Shown here in pieces: positions 52,228 through 61,993 of a stretch of 64,000 nt of DNA. This DNA comes from Halarcobacter anaerophilus (lineage in GTDB: Bacteria; Campylobacterota; Campylobacteria; Campylobacterales; Arcobacteraceae), in the NCBI RefSeq assembly GCF_006459125.1, contig NZ_CP041070.1, positions 2,914,001-2,978,000 of the forward strand, given 5' to 3'. Positions within the stretch are counted from its first letter, which is position 1, and every line of letters begins with the position of its first letter. Position numbers and translations under genes: made by a program. The notes beneath the pieces were generated by a model. The model made no database searches and had not been told where the DNA came from. It saw only the letters and a list, made by a program, of their open reading frames with translations.

Positions 52228-53157
52228 ATGATGAAATTTGCACAAAACGTTACAGAGTTAATAGGAAATACACCCTTAGTTAGATTACAAAAAGCAAGCG
52301 AGAAAACAAACGCTACAATTTTGGGGAAATGTGAATTTATGAACCCGACACATTCTGTAAAAGACAGAATCGGAACAAATATGATAAAAACTGCACTTGA
52401 AAAAGGTTTAATCAATGAAGATACTACAATTATTGAACCTACAAGCGGGAATACCGGAATTGCATTAGCTTCTGTTTGTGCGGGACTTGGAATAAAACTT
52501 GTTCTTACAATGCCAAGTTCAATGAGTATCGAAAGAAGAAAACTTCTTAAAGCTTTTGGGGCACAACTTGTATTAACTGAACCTGAAAAAGGGATGAAAG
52601 GAGCTATTGATAAAGCTAATGAATTAGCTGAAGATACACCGAACTCTTTTATACCTCAGCAGTTTGCAAATGAAGCAAATCCCGATATTCACAGAAAAAC
52701 AACTGCAAAAGAGATTTTAAAAGATACAGACGGAAAAGTTGATATTTTTATTGCAGCTGTGGGAACAGGTGGGTCACTTACAGGAACAGGTGAAATTTTA
52801 AAAGAGCAAAATCCTAATATTGAGATTATAGCTGTAGAACCTGATGCTTCTCCTGTTTTAAGCGGAGGAAAACCTGGACCTCATAAAATTCAAGGTATTG
52901 GTGCGGGATTTGTTCCTGATGTTTTAAATACAAAACTTTACAATGAAGTAATAACAGTAAAAAATGAAGATGCAATAAAAACATCTAAAGAGTTGGCAAG
53001 AAATGAAGGTTTATTAGTAGGTATTAGTGCAGGAGCTAACGTTTATGCAGCAGAACTTGTTGCTTCAAGACCTGAAAATAAAGGTAAAACAATAGTTACT
53101 CTACTTTGCGATACAGGAGAGAGATATCTAAGTTCAGGATTATTTGACGATGAGTAA
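52228..53157 (+). CDS. cysK: Cysteine synthase (O-acetylserine sulfhydrylase)
   Basis: A 309-residue fold-type II PLP enzyme. The Schiff-base Lys is Lys45 in [11 protein letters not shown], followed by [12 protein letters not shown] (substrate loop, about 71-82) and the phosphate loop [11 protein letters not shown] (about 177-187). It makes cysteine from O-acetylserine and sulfide. It sits 12 bp after the Rrf2 gene with AAAGGAG; two ATGs adjoin and either may start. Confidence 0.96.
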   Translation: MMKFAQNVTELIGNTPLVRLQKASEKTNATILGKCEFMNPTHSVKDRIGTNMIKTALEKGLINEDTTIIEPTSGNTGIALASVCAGLGIKLVLTMPSSMSIERRKLLKAFGAQLVLTEPEKGMKGAIDKANELAEDTPNSFIPQQFANEANPDIHRKTTAKEILKDTDGKVDIFIAAVGTGGSLTGTGEILKEQNPNIEIIAVEPDASPVLSGGKPGPHKIQGIGAGFVPDVLNTKLYNEVITVKNEDAIKTSKELARNEGLLVGISAGANVYAAELVASRPENKGKTIVTLLCDTGERYLSSGLFDDE

Positions 53158-53197
53158 AAAACTCATCCTCTTATAATCTTTATTAAAAAGAGGAAAT

Positions 53198-53422
53198 ATG
53201 GCAGAAAAGGCTTACAGATCTGTAGTCAAAACTGTCTCATGGCGAACTGTCGGAACTCTTGATACTATGATAATCTCCTATTTTATTACCGGTAATTTAA
53301 CAATGGCTGCCTCAATAGGTTCAATAGAAGTATTCACGAAAATGGTACTTTACTATCTGCATGAAAGAGCTTGGAACAAAGTTCCTTTAGGCAAAGTAAA
53401 AGAGCCTGATTACCAAATTTAA
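53198..53422 (+). CDS. DUF2061 membrane protein
   Basis: A 74-residue protein with two hydrophobic helices (about 18-33 and 38-52) in the pattern KTVSWRTVGTLDTMIISYFITG and ASIGSIEVFTKMVLYYLHERAW, the DUF2061 family. Function unknown. In this cluster it lies between cysK and cysH (gaps 40 and 4 bp), so it probably belongs to sulfate assimilation, possibly as a transport or membrane-anchoring part. AGAGGAAA before the ATG. Confidence 0.9.
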   Translation: MAEKAYRSVVKTVSWRTVGTLDTMIISYFITGNLTMAASIGSIEVFTKMVLYYLHERAWNKVPLGKVKEPDYQI

Positions 53423-53426
53423 AAAG

Positions 53427-54131
53427 ATGATATGCATGGAAATTAAGAAATTAAACGAAAAGTTTGCCAATAAAAAGGCAGATGAGATTTTAGAATACTT
53501 TTTAAAAGAGTATGGAAGAGAAGCTGCAATATCAAGCAGTTTAGGTGCAGAAGATCAAGTATTGACGGATATAGCTTTGAAAATTGACAAAAAAGCAAAT
53601 ATCTTTACCCTTGATACGGGAAGATTACATCCTCAAACCTATGATGTAATGGATGCAACAAATTTAAAATACGGAATAAAAATAAAGATTTTTTTCCCAA
53701 AAAACGAAGAGATAGAAAAACTCTATCAAACACAAGGTGTAAACGGACACTTTGAAAGTATTGAAAATAGAAAAAGATGTTGTAACATAAGAAAGATGGA
53801 ACCTCTTAAAAGAGCTTTAAAGCCTTTGAAAGTCTGGATTACGGGACTAAGAGCAGCTCAGAGTGTTACAAGAGCCGATATGCCGATTATTGAGTGGGAT
53901 GAAAACTTTGAAGTTATAAAAGTAAATCCTCTTATAAATTGGAGTGAAGATGATGTTTGGAACTATATAAAAACAAACAATGTTCCATATAACAAACTTC
54001 ATGATGAAGGATACCCAAGCATTGGATGTGCCCCTTGTACAAGAGCTATTAAAAAAGGCGAAGATATAAGAGCAGGAAGATGGTGGTGGGAAAACCCCAA
54101 ACATAAGGAGTGTGGACTACACGTAAAATAG
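53427..54131 (+). CDS. cysH: Phosphoadenylyl/adenylyl-sulfate reductase (Fe-S type)
   Basis: About 234 residues (ATG at 53427, or 53436 three codons later). A PP-loop-type core opens with AISSSLGAEDQVL, with TLDTGRLHPQT following. Two cysteine pairs, RKRCCNIRK and IGCAPCTRAI, bind a [4Fe-4S] cluster, so it is the APS-reducing form. The catalytic cysteine is in the C-terminal KECGLHVK. It reduces APS to sulfite. No APS kinase (CysC) was found here, consistent with direct APS use. Confidence 0.93.
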   Translation: MICMEIKKLNEKFANKKADEILEYFLKEYGREAAISSSLGAEDQVLTDIALKIDKKANIFTLDTGRLHPQTYDVMDATNLKYGIKIKIFFPKNEEIEKLYQTQGVNGHFESIENRKRCCNIRKMEPLKRALKPLKVWITGLRAAQSVTRADMPIIEWDENFEVIKVNPLINWSEDDVWNYIKTNNVPYNKLHDEGYPSIGCAPCTRAIKKGEDIRAGRWWWENPKHKECGLHVK

Positions 54132-54148
54132 AAAAATTACTGATGAAA

Positions 54149-54166
54149 TCAAACTTTTAATTTGAA
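54149..54166. promoter_or_regulatory. Palindromic repeat 1 upstream of cysD
   Basis: TCAAACTTTTAATTTGAA, an imperfect palindrome (TCAAA...TTTGA). The same 18 bases recur at 54194-54211. Possible operator or short tandem duplication. Confidence 0.5.
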
Positions 54167-54193
54167 GGATTCAATTTAAAAAAATAGAAGAAG

Positions 54194-54211
54194 TCAAACT
54201 TTTAATTTGAA
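54194..54211. promoter_or_regulatory. Palindromic repeat 2 upstream of cysD
   Basis: Exact copy of the 18-bp element at 54149-54166, 45 bp apart. Adjacent bases are also similar (ATTC...AAAAAAATA). Confidence 0.5.
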
Positions 54212-54244
54212 ATATTCTAAAAAAATAAATTAATGGAATGATAA

Positions 54245-55156
54245 ATGATTACTACAGAAAGATTAACGCATTTAAAACAGCTTGAAGCTGAATCTATACA
54301 TATATTAAGAGAGGTAGTTGCTGAGTTTGACAACCCGGCTATGCTTTACTCGGTAGGAAAAGACTCTGCGGTGATGTTGCACCTTGCAGTAAAAGCTTTT
54401 CACCCCGCAAAACTTCCATTTCCCCTACTTCATGTGGATACAACCTGGAAATTCAAAGAGATGATTGAGTTTAGAGACCAAAGGGCAAAAGAGCTAGGTT
54501 TTGAACTTCTTGTTCATATAAACGAAGAGGGAGTAAAACAAGGAATCGGTCCTTTTACACACGGTAGTGCAGTTCACACAGATGTTATGAAAACCCAAGG
54601 ACTAAAACAAGCTTTAAACAAATACAAATTTGATGCAGTTTTTGGAGGAGCTAGAAGGGATGAAGAGAAGAGTCGTGCAAAAGAGAGAATCTACTCATTT
54701 AGAGATGAGAAGCATAGATGGGACCCTAAAAATCAAAGACCTGAACTTTGGAATATCTATAACTCTAAAATAAAAAAAGGTGAATCAATTAGAGTATTCC
54801 CTTTATCAAACTGGACGGAGCTTGATATTTGGCAATATATCTATTTGGAGCAGATACCTATTGTTCCTCTATACTTTGCAAAACAAAGACCCGTTGTAGT
54901 AAGAGACGGAGTAAAAATTCTTGTTGATGATGACAGATTGCCGCTAAATGAGGGAGAGACTCCTTCTTTAGAGTGGGTTAGATTTAGAACCCTAGGATGT
55001 TATCCTTTAACGGGAGCAGTAGAAAGTCAAGCGCAAAGTTTAACAGATATTATTCAAGAGATGCTTTTAACAAAAACAAGTGAAAGACAAGGAAGAGTAA
55101 TAGACAACGACAGTGCAGGTTCAATGGAGAAAAAGAAGATAGAGGGGTATTTTTAA
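54245..55156 (+). CDS. cysD: Sulfate adenylyltransferase subunit 2
   Basis: A 303-residue CysD. The PP-loop is [16 protein letters not shown] (about 33-48), and [27 protein letters not shown] and [16 protein letters not shown] are family blocks. With CysN it makes APS from ATP and sulfate. Unlike its neighbours it is preceded by 113 bp with repeated palindromes, so it may have its own control. Confidence 0.97.
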   Translation: MITTERLTHLKQLEAESIHILREVVAEFDNPAMLYSVGKDSAVMLHLAVKAFHPAKLPFPLLHVDTTWKFKEMIEFRDQRAKELGFELLVHINEEGVKQGIGPFTHGSAVHTDVMKTQGLKQALNKYKFDAVFGGARRDEEKSRAKERIYSFRDEKHRWDPKNQRPELWNIYNSKIKKGESIRVFPLSNWTELDIWQYIYLEQIPIVPLYFAKQRPVVVRDGVKILVDDDRLPLNEGETPSLEWVRFRTLGCYPLTGAVESQAQSLTDIIQEMLLTKTSERQGRVIDNDSAGSMEKKKIEGYF

Positions 55157-55157
55157 G

Positions 55158-56570
55158 ATGTCACACAAAAGCGATAAAATAGCACAAAATATAGAAGAGT
55201 ATTTAAAAGAGCACGAGAATAAACAACTTTTGAGATTTATTACTTGTGGAAGTGTGGATGACGGTAAATCAACACTTATAGGAAGATTGTTGCATGATTC
55301 GAAAATGATTTTTGAAGATCAATTAGCGGCAATAAAAAACGACTCTAAAAAAAGCGGTACCACAGACAATGAGTTTGATTTGGCTCTTCTTGTTGACGGA
55401 CTGCAAAGTGAGAGAGAACAAGGTATCACTATTGATGTGGCATATAGATATTTTTCAACGGATAAAAGAAAATTTATCATAGCAGATACTCCGGGACACG
55501 AGCAATATACAAGAAATATGGCAACGGGAGCATCAACCGCAGATTTAGCAATTATCTTAATAGATGCGAGATACGGGGTGCAAACCCAAACTAGAAGACA
55601 CTCTTTTATTACAAAATTATTAGGGATAAAACACCTAATAATAGCCGTAAATAAGATGGATTTATTGGATTTTAGCGAAGAGAGATTTGAAAAGATAAAA
55701 AAAGATTATCTAAATTTTGCAAAAGAGATTGGATTAACACAAGATATAACTTTAATTCCGATTTCTGCACTAAACGGGGACAATGTAGTAAACAGAAGTG
55801 AACAATCACCTTGGTTTAAAGGTGATACTTTGATGAATACTTTGGAAAATATCGAGATTTCAAGCGACAGGGATTTGGAACACTTTAGAATGCCTGTTCA
55901 ATATGTAAATAGACCGAATCTTGATTTTAGAGGATTTTGCGGAACCGTTTCAAGCGGAGTTATTAAAAAAGGTGATTCAATTACCGTTTTACCCTCAGGT
56001 AAAAGTTCAACCGTAAAAGAGATAATAACCTATGACGGGAATTTAGAGTATGCCTATGCACAACAGGCAATAACACTTACTCTAAATGATGAGATTGATA
56101 TTAGTCGTGGGGATATTTTGGTAAAAACAGAGGAACAACCTGATATAAGCGATACTTTTGATGTAAATATTGTTTGGATGAGCGAAGAACCTTTGGAAAA
56201 AGAGAAATCATATTTTATAAAAAGAGCTTCAACTTTTACAACAGGAACAGTTGATTCTTTTTATTATAAAAGAGATGTAAATACTTTAGAAAAAGAACAA
56301 ACAAACAGTTTGCAGTTAAATGAAATAGCAAAAGCAAAACTCAGTTTAAATCAAAGTATTGCTTATGAAGCTTATGAAAAAAACAAAGCAATGGGCTCTT
56401 TTATTATAATTGACAGAATTACCAATAATACAGTTGGAGCTGGAATGATTCTTCAAAAAAGTGAAAAAAAGCTTAAAGAAGAGAAGCCTTACAGTGAATT
56501 TGAGATTGAATTAAATGCTCTGATTAGAAAACATTTCCCACATTGGGAAGCAAAAGATATTTTAGGATAA
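55158..56570 (+). CDS. cysN: Sulfate adenylyltransferase subunit 1
   Basis: A 470-residue elongation factor-like GTPase. G1 is [11 protein letters not shown] (about 31-41), then [24 protein letters not shown] (G3) and VNKMDL (G4). Two beta-barrels follow (about 240-460). It drives APS formation by CysD through GTP hydrolysis. There is no fused CysC kinase domain. Starts 1 bp after cysD. Confidence 0.97.
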   Translation: MSHKSDKIAQNIEEYLKEHENKQLLRFITCGSVDDGKSTLIGRLLHDSKMIFEDQLAAIKNDSKKSGTTDNEFDLALLVDGLQSEREQGITIDVAYRYFSTDKRKFIIADTPGHEQYTRNMATGASTADLAIILIDARYGVQTQTRRHSFITKLLGIKHLIIAVNKMDLLDFSEERFEKIKKDYLNFAKEIGLTQDITLIPISALNGDNVVNRSEQSPWFKGDTLMNTLENIEISSDRDLEHFRMPVQYVNRPNLDFRGFCGTVSSGVIKKGDSITVLPSGKSSTVKEIITYDGNLEYAYAQQAITLTLNDEIDISRGDILVKTEEQPDISDTFDVNIVWMSEEPLEKEKSYFIKRASTFTTGTVDSFYYKRDVNTLEKEQTNSLQLNEIAKAKLSLNQSIAYEAYEKNKAMGSFIIIDRITNNTVGAGMILQKSEKKLKEEKPYSEFEIELNALIRKHFPHWEAKDILG

Positions 56571-56573
56571 GTT

Positions 56574-58130
56574 ATGGCAAAAGAGAGTAAAGCACAAAGA
56601 GTTGAAAGAATTAAAAAAGAGAAAGACGGTCTTGATGTACTTCAAGACATCTACCTTTATGCCATAACAGGTGAAAATGTAGATCCTGAAGATATTGACA
56701 GATTAAAATGGTACGGACTTTATACCCAAAACAGAAATCTGCAAAATGAAGATGATCCGACTTTATACTTTATGTTAAGAGTAAAGCTGGTTGCAGGACA
56801 ATTAAGTTTAGGACAGTTAAAAGTAATTGCCCATATTTCGGAAAAATATGCAAGAGGAACGGCTGATTTTACGACAAGACAGGATTTGCAGTTTCATTAT
56901 ATAAGAATCGTAGATTTACCGGAGATTTTTAGATTACTTGATTCTGTAAAATTACATACTATTTTTGCAGCGGGAGATGTTCCTAGAAATGTTGTTTCTT
57001 GTCCCATAAACGGAATAGACCATAATGAAATTGCAGATGTAAGAGATCTTGTAGAAAAAATAAATGAAGAGTTAAAAGGAAACAGAGCCTTTTCAAATCT
57101 TCCAAGAAAATTTAAAATAGGTGTCAACGGTTGTTCTAAAAACTGTATTCACCATGAAATGCAAGATCTAAGTTTTAACGCGGTAAAACAAAAAAACGGA
57201 AGAGTTCACTTTGCAGTAAGTGTAGGAGGAGGTTTAGCCTCAAATAGAAGAATTGCCGATCATATAGGATATGTTTCTCCTTCTCAAGTGATTCCTTTAA
57301 CAAAAGCCGTAATAAAAATATATAGAGACAACGGAAACAGAGAGAATAGAAGAAAAGCAAGACTTGGACATATTATAGAAGAATGGGGAATTGAAAAATT
57401 CAGAGAAACGCTACAAGATTCATTAAGTTTTAAAATAAAAGAACCAAATGAGATAGAGTATACCCATTCTAGATATAGAGAACATTTTGGAATAAATAAA
57501 AGTAAACAAAAAGATAAAAGTTTTATCGGTTGTGCTTTAAATTCAGGGCATATAGGAATAGATGGATTAAATAAGCTAATAAAACTGTTTGAAAAATATA
57601 AAGCAGATAATCTAAAAGCAACTGTTACGCAAAATATTATAATAACAGATGTTCCTGCAAAAAATGCGGAAGCTATGGCAAAAGAGTTGGAAGATGTCGG
57701 AATTTCTCCTTTTCCTTCCAATTTTAAAGCAAGAATTCAAGCTTGTACGGGACTAAATTTTTGTAAATTTGCAATTAGTGAAACTAAAGGTGTAGCAAAA
57801 GAGCTTGTTGATTATTTAGAAGAGAGTTTTCCTGATTTTGAAGAGAGAGTCGCAATTTCGGTAAACGGTTGCCCTAACTCTTGTGCCCATCCGCATATTT
57901 CGGATATCGGACTTATAGGAACAAAAGTAAAAAAAGATGGAAAACCTGTTGTAGGATTTGAGATGTTTGTAGCAGGATTTTTACATGGAAAAGATTCACA
58001 GTACGCAAAAAAAACGGGAATAAAATTTGCCGTAGAAGATACGAAACAGAGTATTAAAAATCTGATTCTAGAGTATCAAAGCTCCAACTTCGAAACTTTT
58101 AGAGACTACCTGCTTTCAAAAGCTTCATAA
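56574..58130 (+). CDS. Assimilatory nitrite/sulfite reductase (hemoprotein)
   Basis: A 518-residue siroheme and [4Fe-4S] reductase. The cluster ligands are Cys391 and Cys397 (ACTGLNFC), and Cys433 and Cys437 (GCPNSC). The substrate-binding region includes YARGTADFTTRQDLQFH (about 91-107) and VNGCSKNCIHH. Given the cluster it should reduce sulfite to sulfide, probably with ferredoxin; nitrite activity is possible. Starts 3 bp after cysN. Confidence 0.92.
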   Translation: MAKESKAQRVERIKKEKDGLDVLQDIYLYAITGENVDPEDIDRLKWYGLYTQNRNLQNEDDPTLYFMLRVKLVAGQLSLGQLKVIAHISEKYARGTADFTTRQDLQFHYIRIVDLPEIFRLLDSVKLHTIFAAGDVPRNVVSCPINGIDHNEIADVRDLVEKINEELKGNRAFSNLPRKFKIGVNGCSKNCIHHEMQDLSFNAVKQKNGRVHFAVSVGGGLASNRRIADHIGYVSPSQVIPLTKAVIKIYRDNGNRENRRKARLGHIIEEWGIEKFRETLQDSLSFKIKEPNEIEYTHSRYREHFGINKSKQKDKSFIGCALNSGHIGIDGLNKLIKLFEKYKADNLKATVTQNIIITDVPAKNAEAMAKELEDVGISPFPSNFKARIQACTGLNFCKFAISETKGVAKELVDYLEESFPDFEERVAISVNGCPNSCAHPHISDIGLIGTKVKKDGKPVVGFEMFVAGFLHGKDSQYAKKTGIKFAVEDTKQSIKNLILEYQSSNFETFRDYLLSKAS

Positions 58131-58160
58131 AAAAAGAAGTAGATTCCTCTCTTCTTCTTT
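58129..58160 (+). terminator. Weak terminator after sir
   Basis: AAAGAAG...CTTCTTT pairing around a loop and a short T run after the sulfite reductase stop. Imperfect. Confidence 0.4.
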
Positions 58161-58205
58161 TATATATTAATAAAACATATAATAAAAATAAGCTAAAATT
58201 ATGCC

Positions 58206-59507
58206 ATGAAAAAAGATATCTATAAACCCTTCTTTGACAAGAATACAAATACATTAGATTTTATCAGATATAACACTATAGGCAAAAATAAAAAAGAGTA
58301 TTTTGATTATACTGCTTCAGGGCTTGCTTTCAGACAAGTAGAAAACAGAATAAGAGATGTTCTTGAAACTTACGGCAATACCCACTCAAAAGAGTCCTCA
58401 AATGCCGATATTACAAGTCAATACTATGAAGAAGCAATTAACTCTTTAAAAAAAAGTTTGGCAGTTGATGAAAGTTTTGCGATTATACCGACAGGATGCG
58501 GTTCAACGGCTGCAATAAAAAAATTCCAGGAACTTTTAGGGGTTTATATCCCGCCTGCAACAAAAAAAAGGTATAAAATTTCAATACCTAAAGAGAAACT
58601 GCCTTTAGTTATTGTAGGACCTTATGAACATCACTCAAATGAAATAAGTTATAGAGAAGCTTTATGTGAAGTAAAAAGAGTAGGTCTTACAAAAGACGGC
58701 TTAATAGATTTAGAAGAGTTAGAAAATATTTTAAAACAGAATTTTCACAGAGAGATTATAGGAAGTTTTTGCATTGCTTCAAATGTTACGGGAATCATTA
58801 CTTGCTATAAAGATATCTCTGCTCTTTTAAGAAAATATAAGGCTACTGTATGTTTTGACAGCGCAGCTAGTTCTCCATATATGAATGTTGATTGTAACTA
58901 TTATGATGCTCTGTTTTTATCTCCTCACAAACTTCTTGGAGGTCCTGGAAGCTGCGGTTTACTTATAATAAAAAAAGAGTTAGTAGATACCTCTTTATCT
59001 CCTACTTTTGCGGGAGGAGGAACAGTCTCTTACGTAAATTCTAAAATACAAGAGTATGAAAAAGATATAAGTATTAGAGAAACAGCGGGAACTCCGGGGA
59101 TACTTCAATTTATAAAAAGCGCTTTAGCTTACCAGCTTAGAAATGAAATAGGTTTTGAATTTATACAAAAACAAAAAGAGATGCTTTTATCTTACCTTTT
59201 AAAAGAGCTTGAAAAAATTCCCAATATCACCATATATGGAAATAAAATTTCTAAAAATATAGGAATAATCTCTTTTAATATAAAAGATATAAACCCTTAT
59301 GAGATATGCCGTAAGTTATCTTCAAAAGCAAATATTCAAACAAGAGCGGGCTGCTCTTGTGCAGGTCCTTACGGACATGATTTATTAGGCTTTACTTCCA
59401 AAGAACAGATTCAACAAAAACCGGGCTGGCTTAGAATTTCCGTTCATTATTCACAAACAATTGAAGATATCGACAATCTAATTAATTCTTTAAAAGAGTC
59501 TATTTAA
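58206..59507 (+). CDS. SufS/CsdA-like class V aminotransferase
   Basis: A 433-residue fold-type I PLP enzyme. The Lys is in FLSPHKLLGGPGSCGLL (about 239-255), CFDSAASSPYM has the Asp, and the catalytic loop TRAGCSCAGPYGHDLLG (about 380-396) has cysteine. This is the cysteine desulfurase group, but members of this subfamily, at 430 or more residues, are often annotated only as aminotransferase V. Its place after the sulfate cluster supports a sulfur-transfer role. No ribosome site; TAAAAT lies 6 bp before ATG. Confidence 0.8.
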   Translation: MKKDIYKPFFDKNTNTLDFIRYNTIGKNKKEYFDYTASGLAFRQVENRIRDVLETYGNTHSKESSNADITSQYYEEAINSLKKSLAVDESFAIIPTGCGSTAAIKKFQELLGVYIPPATKKRYKISIPKEKLPLVIVGPYEHHSNEISYREALCEVKRVGLTKDGLIDLEELENILKQNFHREIIGSFCIASNVTGIITCYKDISALLRKYKATVCFDSAASSPYMNVDCNYYDALFLSPHKLLGGPGSCGLLIIKKELVDTSLSPTFAGGGTVSYVNSKIQEYEKDISIRETAGTPGILQFIKSALAYQLRNEIGFEFIQKQKEMLLSYLLKELEKIPNITIYGNKISKNIGIISFNIKDINPYEICRKLSSKANIQTRAGCSCAGPYGHDLLGFTSKEQIQQKPGWLRISVHYSQTIEDIDNLINSLKESI

Positions 59508-59565
59508 AGCATTTTTGCCATATAAATAAACTAAAAATATTAATTTTCGGTTAAATATCAAAGGG

Positions 59566-59571
59566 TATAAT
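59566..59571 (+). promoter_or_regulatory. -10 box abutting the metallophosphoesterase start
   Basis: Perfect TATAAT whose expected transcription start falls at or beside the ATG at 59578. Confidence 0.5.
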
Positions 59572-59577
59572 CTTCCC

Positions 59578-60687
59578 ATGAGATTTTTAATATTTGCAAC
59601 AATATTTTTAACTGTTATGACTCTTTTAACTCTTTATATATCAAGAAGATTCATAAAAAAACTGCACTTTTCAAAAAAAATACAGTTTTTTATTAATCTT
59701 TTTTTAGTAGTCAACCTTTTAGGCGTGCTTGGATATATGCTTGCAAGATATAATCCGGCAATTCCAAACTGGGCATACTTTTTACTTTCTATTCCAATAG
59801 GTCTGATTTTTCTTCTTTTTATTGCAACTTTATTTTATGAAATTTTCTCTTTACTTATAAATAAAACACCTATGAATGACAAAAGAAGAGGCTTCTTTAA
59901 AAAATCTCTTGATATAACGGCTCTCTCTTTGGCAACGGCTGTAAATGCAAAAGCAATGTACAATGCAAAAACGGTTGAATTAGAAAAAGTAGATATAAAA
60001 ATAAAAAATCTAAAAAAGCCTTATAAAATAGTGCAATTAAGTGATATTCATATAGGTGGACTTATCGATAAAAAATTTATATCTTCAATCGTAAAAAGAG
60101 TTAATAATCTAAATCCCGATATTGTCGTAATAACAGGTGATTTAGTAGATACAAATATAAAATATGCAAAAAAAGCCTTAGATGAATTAAAAAATATTAA
60201 ATCAAAATACGGAAACTATTTTATAGTAGGAAACCATGAATATTTTCACGGTGTTAAATCAATAATTGATTATGTAAATACTTTAGGTTTCAAAACATTA
60301 GAGAATGAAAATATCTATATAGGAGAAGAGGAAAAAGGTTTTTATCTTGCGGGAGTTTATGATATTATGGGATATAGAGTAGATGATTTCAAACCCGATA
60401 TTAAAAAAGCTTTGAAAAATACGCAGGATTTTCCTCTTATTCTTCTTGCCCATCAACCAAAGTTTATTGAAGAGGTTAAAACTGCAGATTTAGTTTTAAG
60501 CGGGCATACTCACGGGGGACAAATTTTTCCTTTTAACTATTTAGTAAAACTTCAGCAACCTTATATAAAAGGTTTGCATAAACACAATGAAAAAACCCAA
60601 ATATATGTAAATAAAGGAACGGGATTTTGGGGACCGCCTATGAGATTAGGAGCAAGCAGTGAGATTACTTTGATAAATCTCTCTTAA
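59578..60687 (+). CDS. Membrane metallophosphoesterase (YkuE-like)
   Basis: A 369-residue protein. Three to four hydrophobic helices (about 1-95) precede a calcineurin-like domain (about 145-369) with LSDIHIGG (Asp, His), ITGDLVD, VGNHEYF and SGHTHGGQIFP. Related YkuE/YaeI proteins are membrane-linked hydrolases of uncertain substrate (lipid A-like UDP-diacylglucosamine in some). No ribosome site: TATAAT (59566-59571) ends 7 bp before the ATG. Confidence 0.87.
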   Translation: MRFLIFATIFLTVMTLLTLYISRRFIKKLHFSKKIQFFINLFLVVNLLGVLGYMLARYNPAIPNWAYFLLSIPIGLIFLLFIATLFYEIFSLLINKTPMNDKRRGFFKKSLDITALSLATAVNAKAMYNAKTVELEKVDIKIKNLKKPYKIVQLSDIHIGGLIDKKFISSIVKRVNNLNPDIVVITGDLVDTNIKYAKKALDELKNIKSKYGNYFIVGNHEYFHGVKSIIDYVNTLGFKTLENENIYIGEEEKGFYLAGVYDIMGYRVDDFKPDIKKALKNTQDFPLILLAHQPKFIEEVKTADLVLSGHTHGGQIFPFNYLVKLQQPYIKGLHKHNEKTQIYVNKGTGFWGPPMRLGASSEITLINLS

Positions 60688-61322
60688 ATAAACTCTTGAA
60701 GTAACTTTTCATGATTTACGATTTTGATATTTCGCTTCTCTTTTTTAATAATACCTTTTTTTACCAAAGCTGAAATTTTTCTAGAAAGAGTCTCTTCTCT
60801 TATATTTAAAATCTCCGCTATTTTCAGCTGTTTTATAGAATCCAAACTCTTTTCATTGTCATAAATAAATTTTGCAACTTTTGCCGCTACATCGACACTT
60901 ACACTGCTGTTTATAAATTTTTCCAAATAAATGATTTTTTGACTGAGCGATTTGATAAAAAGCATTGCAATCTCTTTTTTATATAAGAACTCCTCTTTAA
61001 ACTTCTCATAATCTATAAATATAACTTCCCCTTCCGTTTCAAAAGCGCAATTTGCAGGAAAAGGTATCTCTTCGTAATTTGCTATTTCTGCAATAAAAGA
61101 GATAGCATTTATATGATGTATTACTATTTCATTATCTTTAAAATCATGTTTATAGACTTTTACCACCCCTTTTGATAGAAGATGTAGATACTTAGATTTT
61201 TCATCTTTATAAAAAAGGATATCGCCTTTTGAAAATTTTTTTGAAAAAGATATCTCTTTTAATTTCTTTAACTCTTTATCATTTAAAGAAGAGAAGAAGT
61301 AATAATCCTTCAAATCATTCAT
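60684..61322 (-). CDS. Crp/Fnr family regulator without Fe-S ligands
   Basis: A 212-residue protein: cyclic-nucleotide-binding fold (about 15-125) and a winged helix with KIAEILNIREETLSRKISALVKKGIIKKE (about 168-196). Only one cysteine is present, so it is not an oxygen-sensing FNR. The ligand is unknown. The recognition helix EETLSRK resembles the Crp-Fnr E-x-x-S-R pattern. The 3' end overlaps the convergent metallophosphoesterase by 4 bp. Confidence 0.88.
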   Translation of the reverse strand: MNDLKDYYFFSSLNDKELKKLKEISFSKKFSKGDILFYKDEKSKYLHLLSKGVVKVYKHDFKDNEIVIHHINAISFIAEIANYEEIPFPANCAFETEGEVIFIDYEKFKEEFLYKKEIAMLFIKSLSQKIIYLEKFINSSVSVDVAAKVAKFIYDNEKSLDSIKQLKIAEILNIREETLSRKISALVKKGIIKKEKRNIKIVNHEKLLQEFI

Positions 61323-61470
61323 AATCCGACCCTTTTGACTAATCTATTTCCAAAATAAAAAATTTTAACTAAGAAAATAAATTTTTATCGCTAATTGATT
61401 TAAAAGGGTACTCTTTTTTTTGTTAAAGTAAAATTATTAATTTTTGTGAGTTTACAGTTAAGACTATTGC

Positions 61471-61494
61471 ATAGAGGAGTTTGAACTCCTCTAT
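61471..61494. terminator. Perfect inverted repeat after hsp20
   Basis: ATAGAGGAGTT-TG-AACTCCTCTAT, 11-bp arms, 3 bp past the hsp20 stop. It lacks a clear T tract on the minus strand. Confidence 0.55.
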
Positions 61495-61497
61495 AAA

Positions 61498-61911
61498 TTA
61501 TTTTATCGATATACTTTTTTTAGTTTTTGTTTCTTCGATTTTTGGAATAATAACTTCCAAAACACCGTCTTCACTTCTAGCTTCAATATTTTCAATATCA
61601 ACATTTTCAGGAATCGTAAAGCTTCTTGAGAATTTTCCAAAAGAGGTCTCAATCTTATAATAATCTTCTTCTTTTACTTCATCTTTTGTTTTTCTCTCTC
61701 CTGCAATTGTTAATACATTTTTATCAACATCAACAGAGATATCCTCTTTTTTTACTCCGGGTAAATCAACATCAATATGATAGGCACTTTCACCTTCTCT
61801 TGTATTTACCACAGGAACAAAACCGTTTACCCCCTCATTTGTAGGGTAATTATAGAAACTTTTTTCCATCTCTTTTAATTGTTTAAAGGGATCAAATTTT
61901 GTCAATAGCAT
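61498..61911 (-). CDS. Hsp20/alpha-crystallin small heat-shock protein
   Basis: A 137-residue small heat-shock protein from the ATG at 61911 (AGGAG upstream; an upstream in-frame ATG at 61986 is unlikely because it lies within the operator). The alpha-crystallin domain spans about 35-125, with DVDLPGVKKEDISVDVDKN, FSRSFTIPENVDIE and ARSEDGVLEVIIPK, and the I-x-I motif SISIK ends the protein. It holds unfolded proteins in solution. Upstream promoter and CIRCE-like palindrome indicate heat-shock control. Confidence 0.95.
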   Translation of the reverse strand: MLLTKFDPFKQLKEMEKSFYNYPTNEGVNGFVPVVNTREGESAYHIDVDLPGVKKEDISVDVDKNVLTIAGERKTKDEVKEEDYYKIETSFGKFSRSFTIPENVDIENIEARSEDGVLEVIIPKIEETKTKKSISIK

Positions 61912-61963
61912 TTCATTCTCCTTAAATCTATATTCTTGACCTATTACCCAATCAAGTGACGAA

Positions 61964-61993
61964 ATTATACCATTTATTTTTAGCACTTGTCAA
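61964..61993 (-). promoter_or_regulatory. Sigma70 promoter of hsp20
   Basis: On the minus strand TTGACA (61993-61988), 18-bp spacer, TATAAT (61969-61964), 53 bp before the ATG. It overlaps the CIRCE-like site. Confidence 0.75.
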
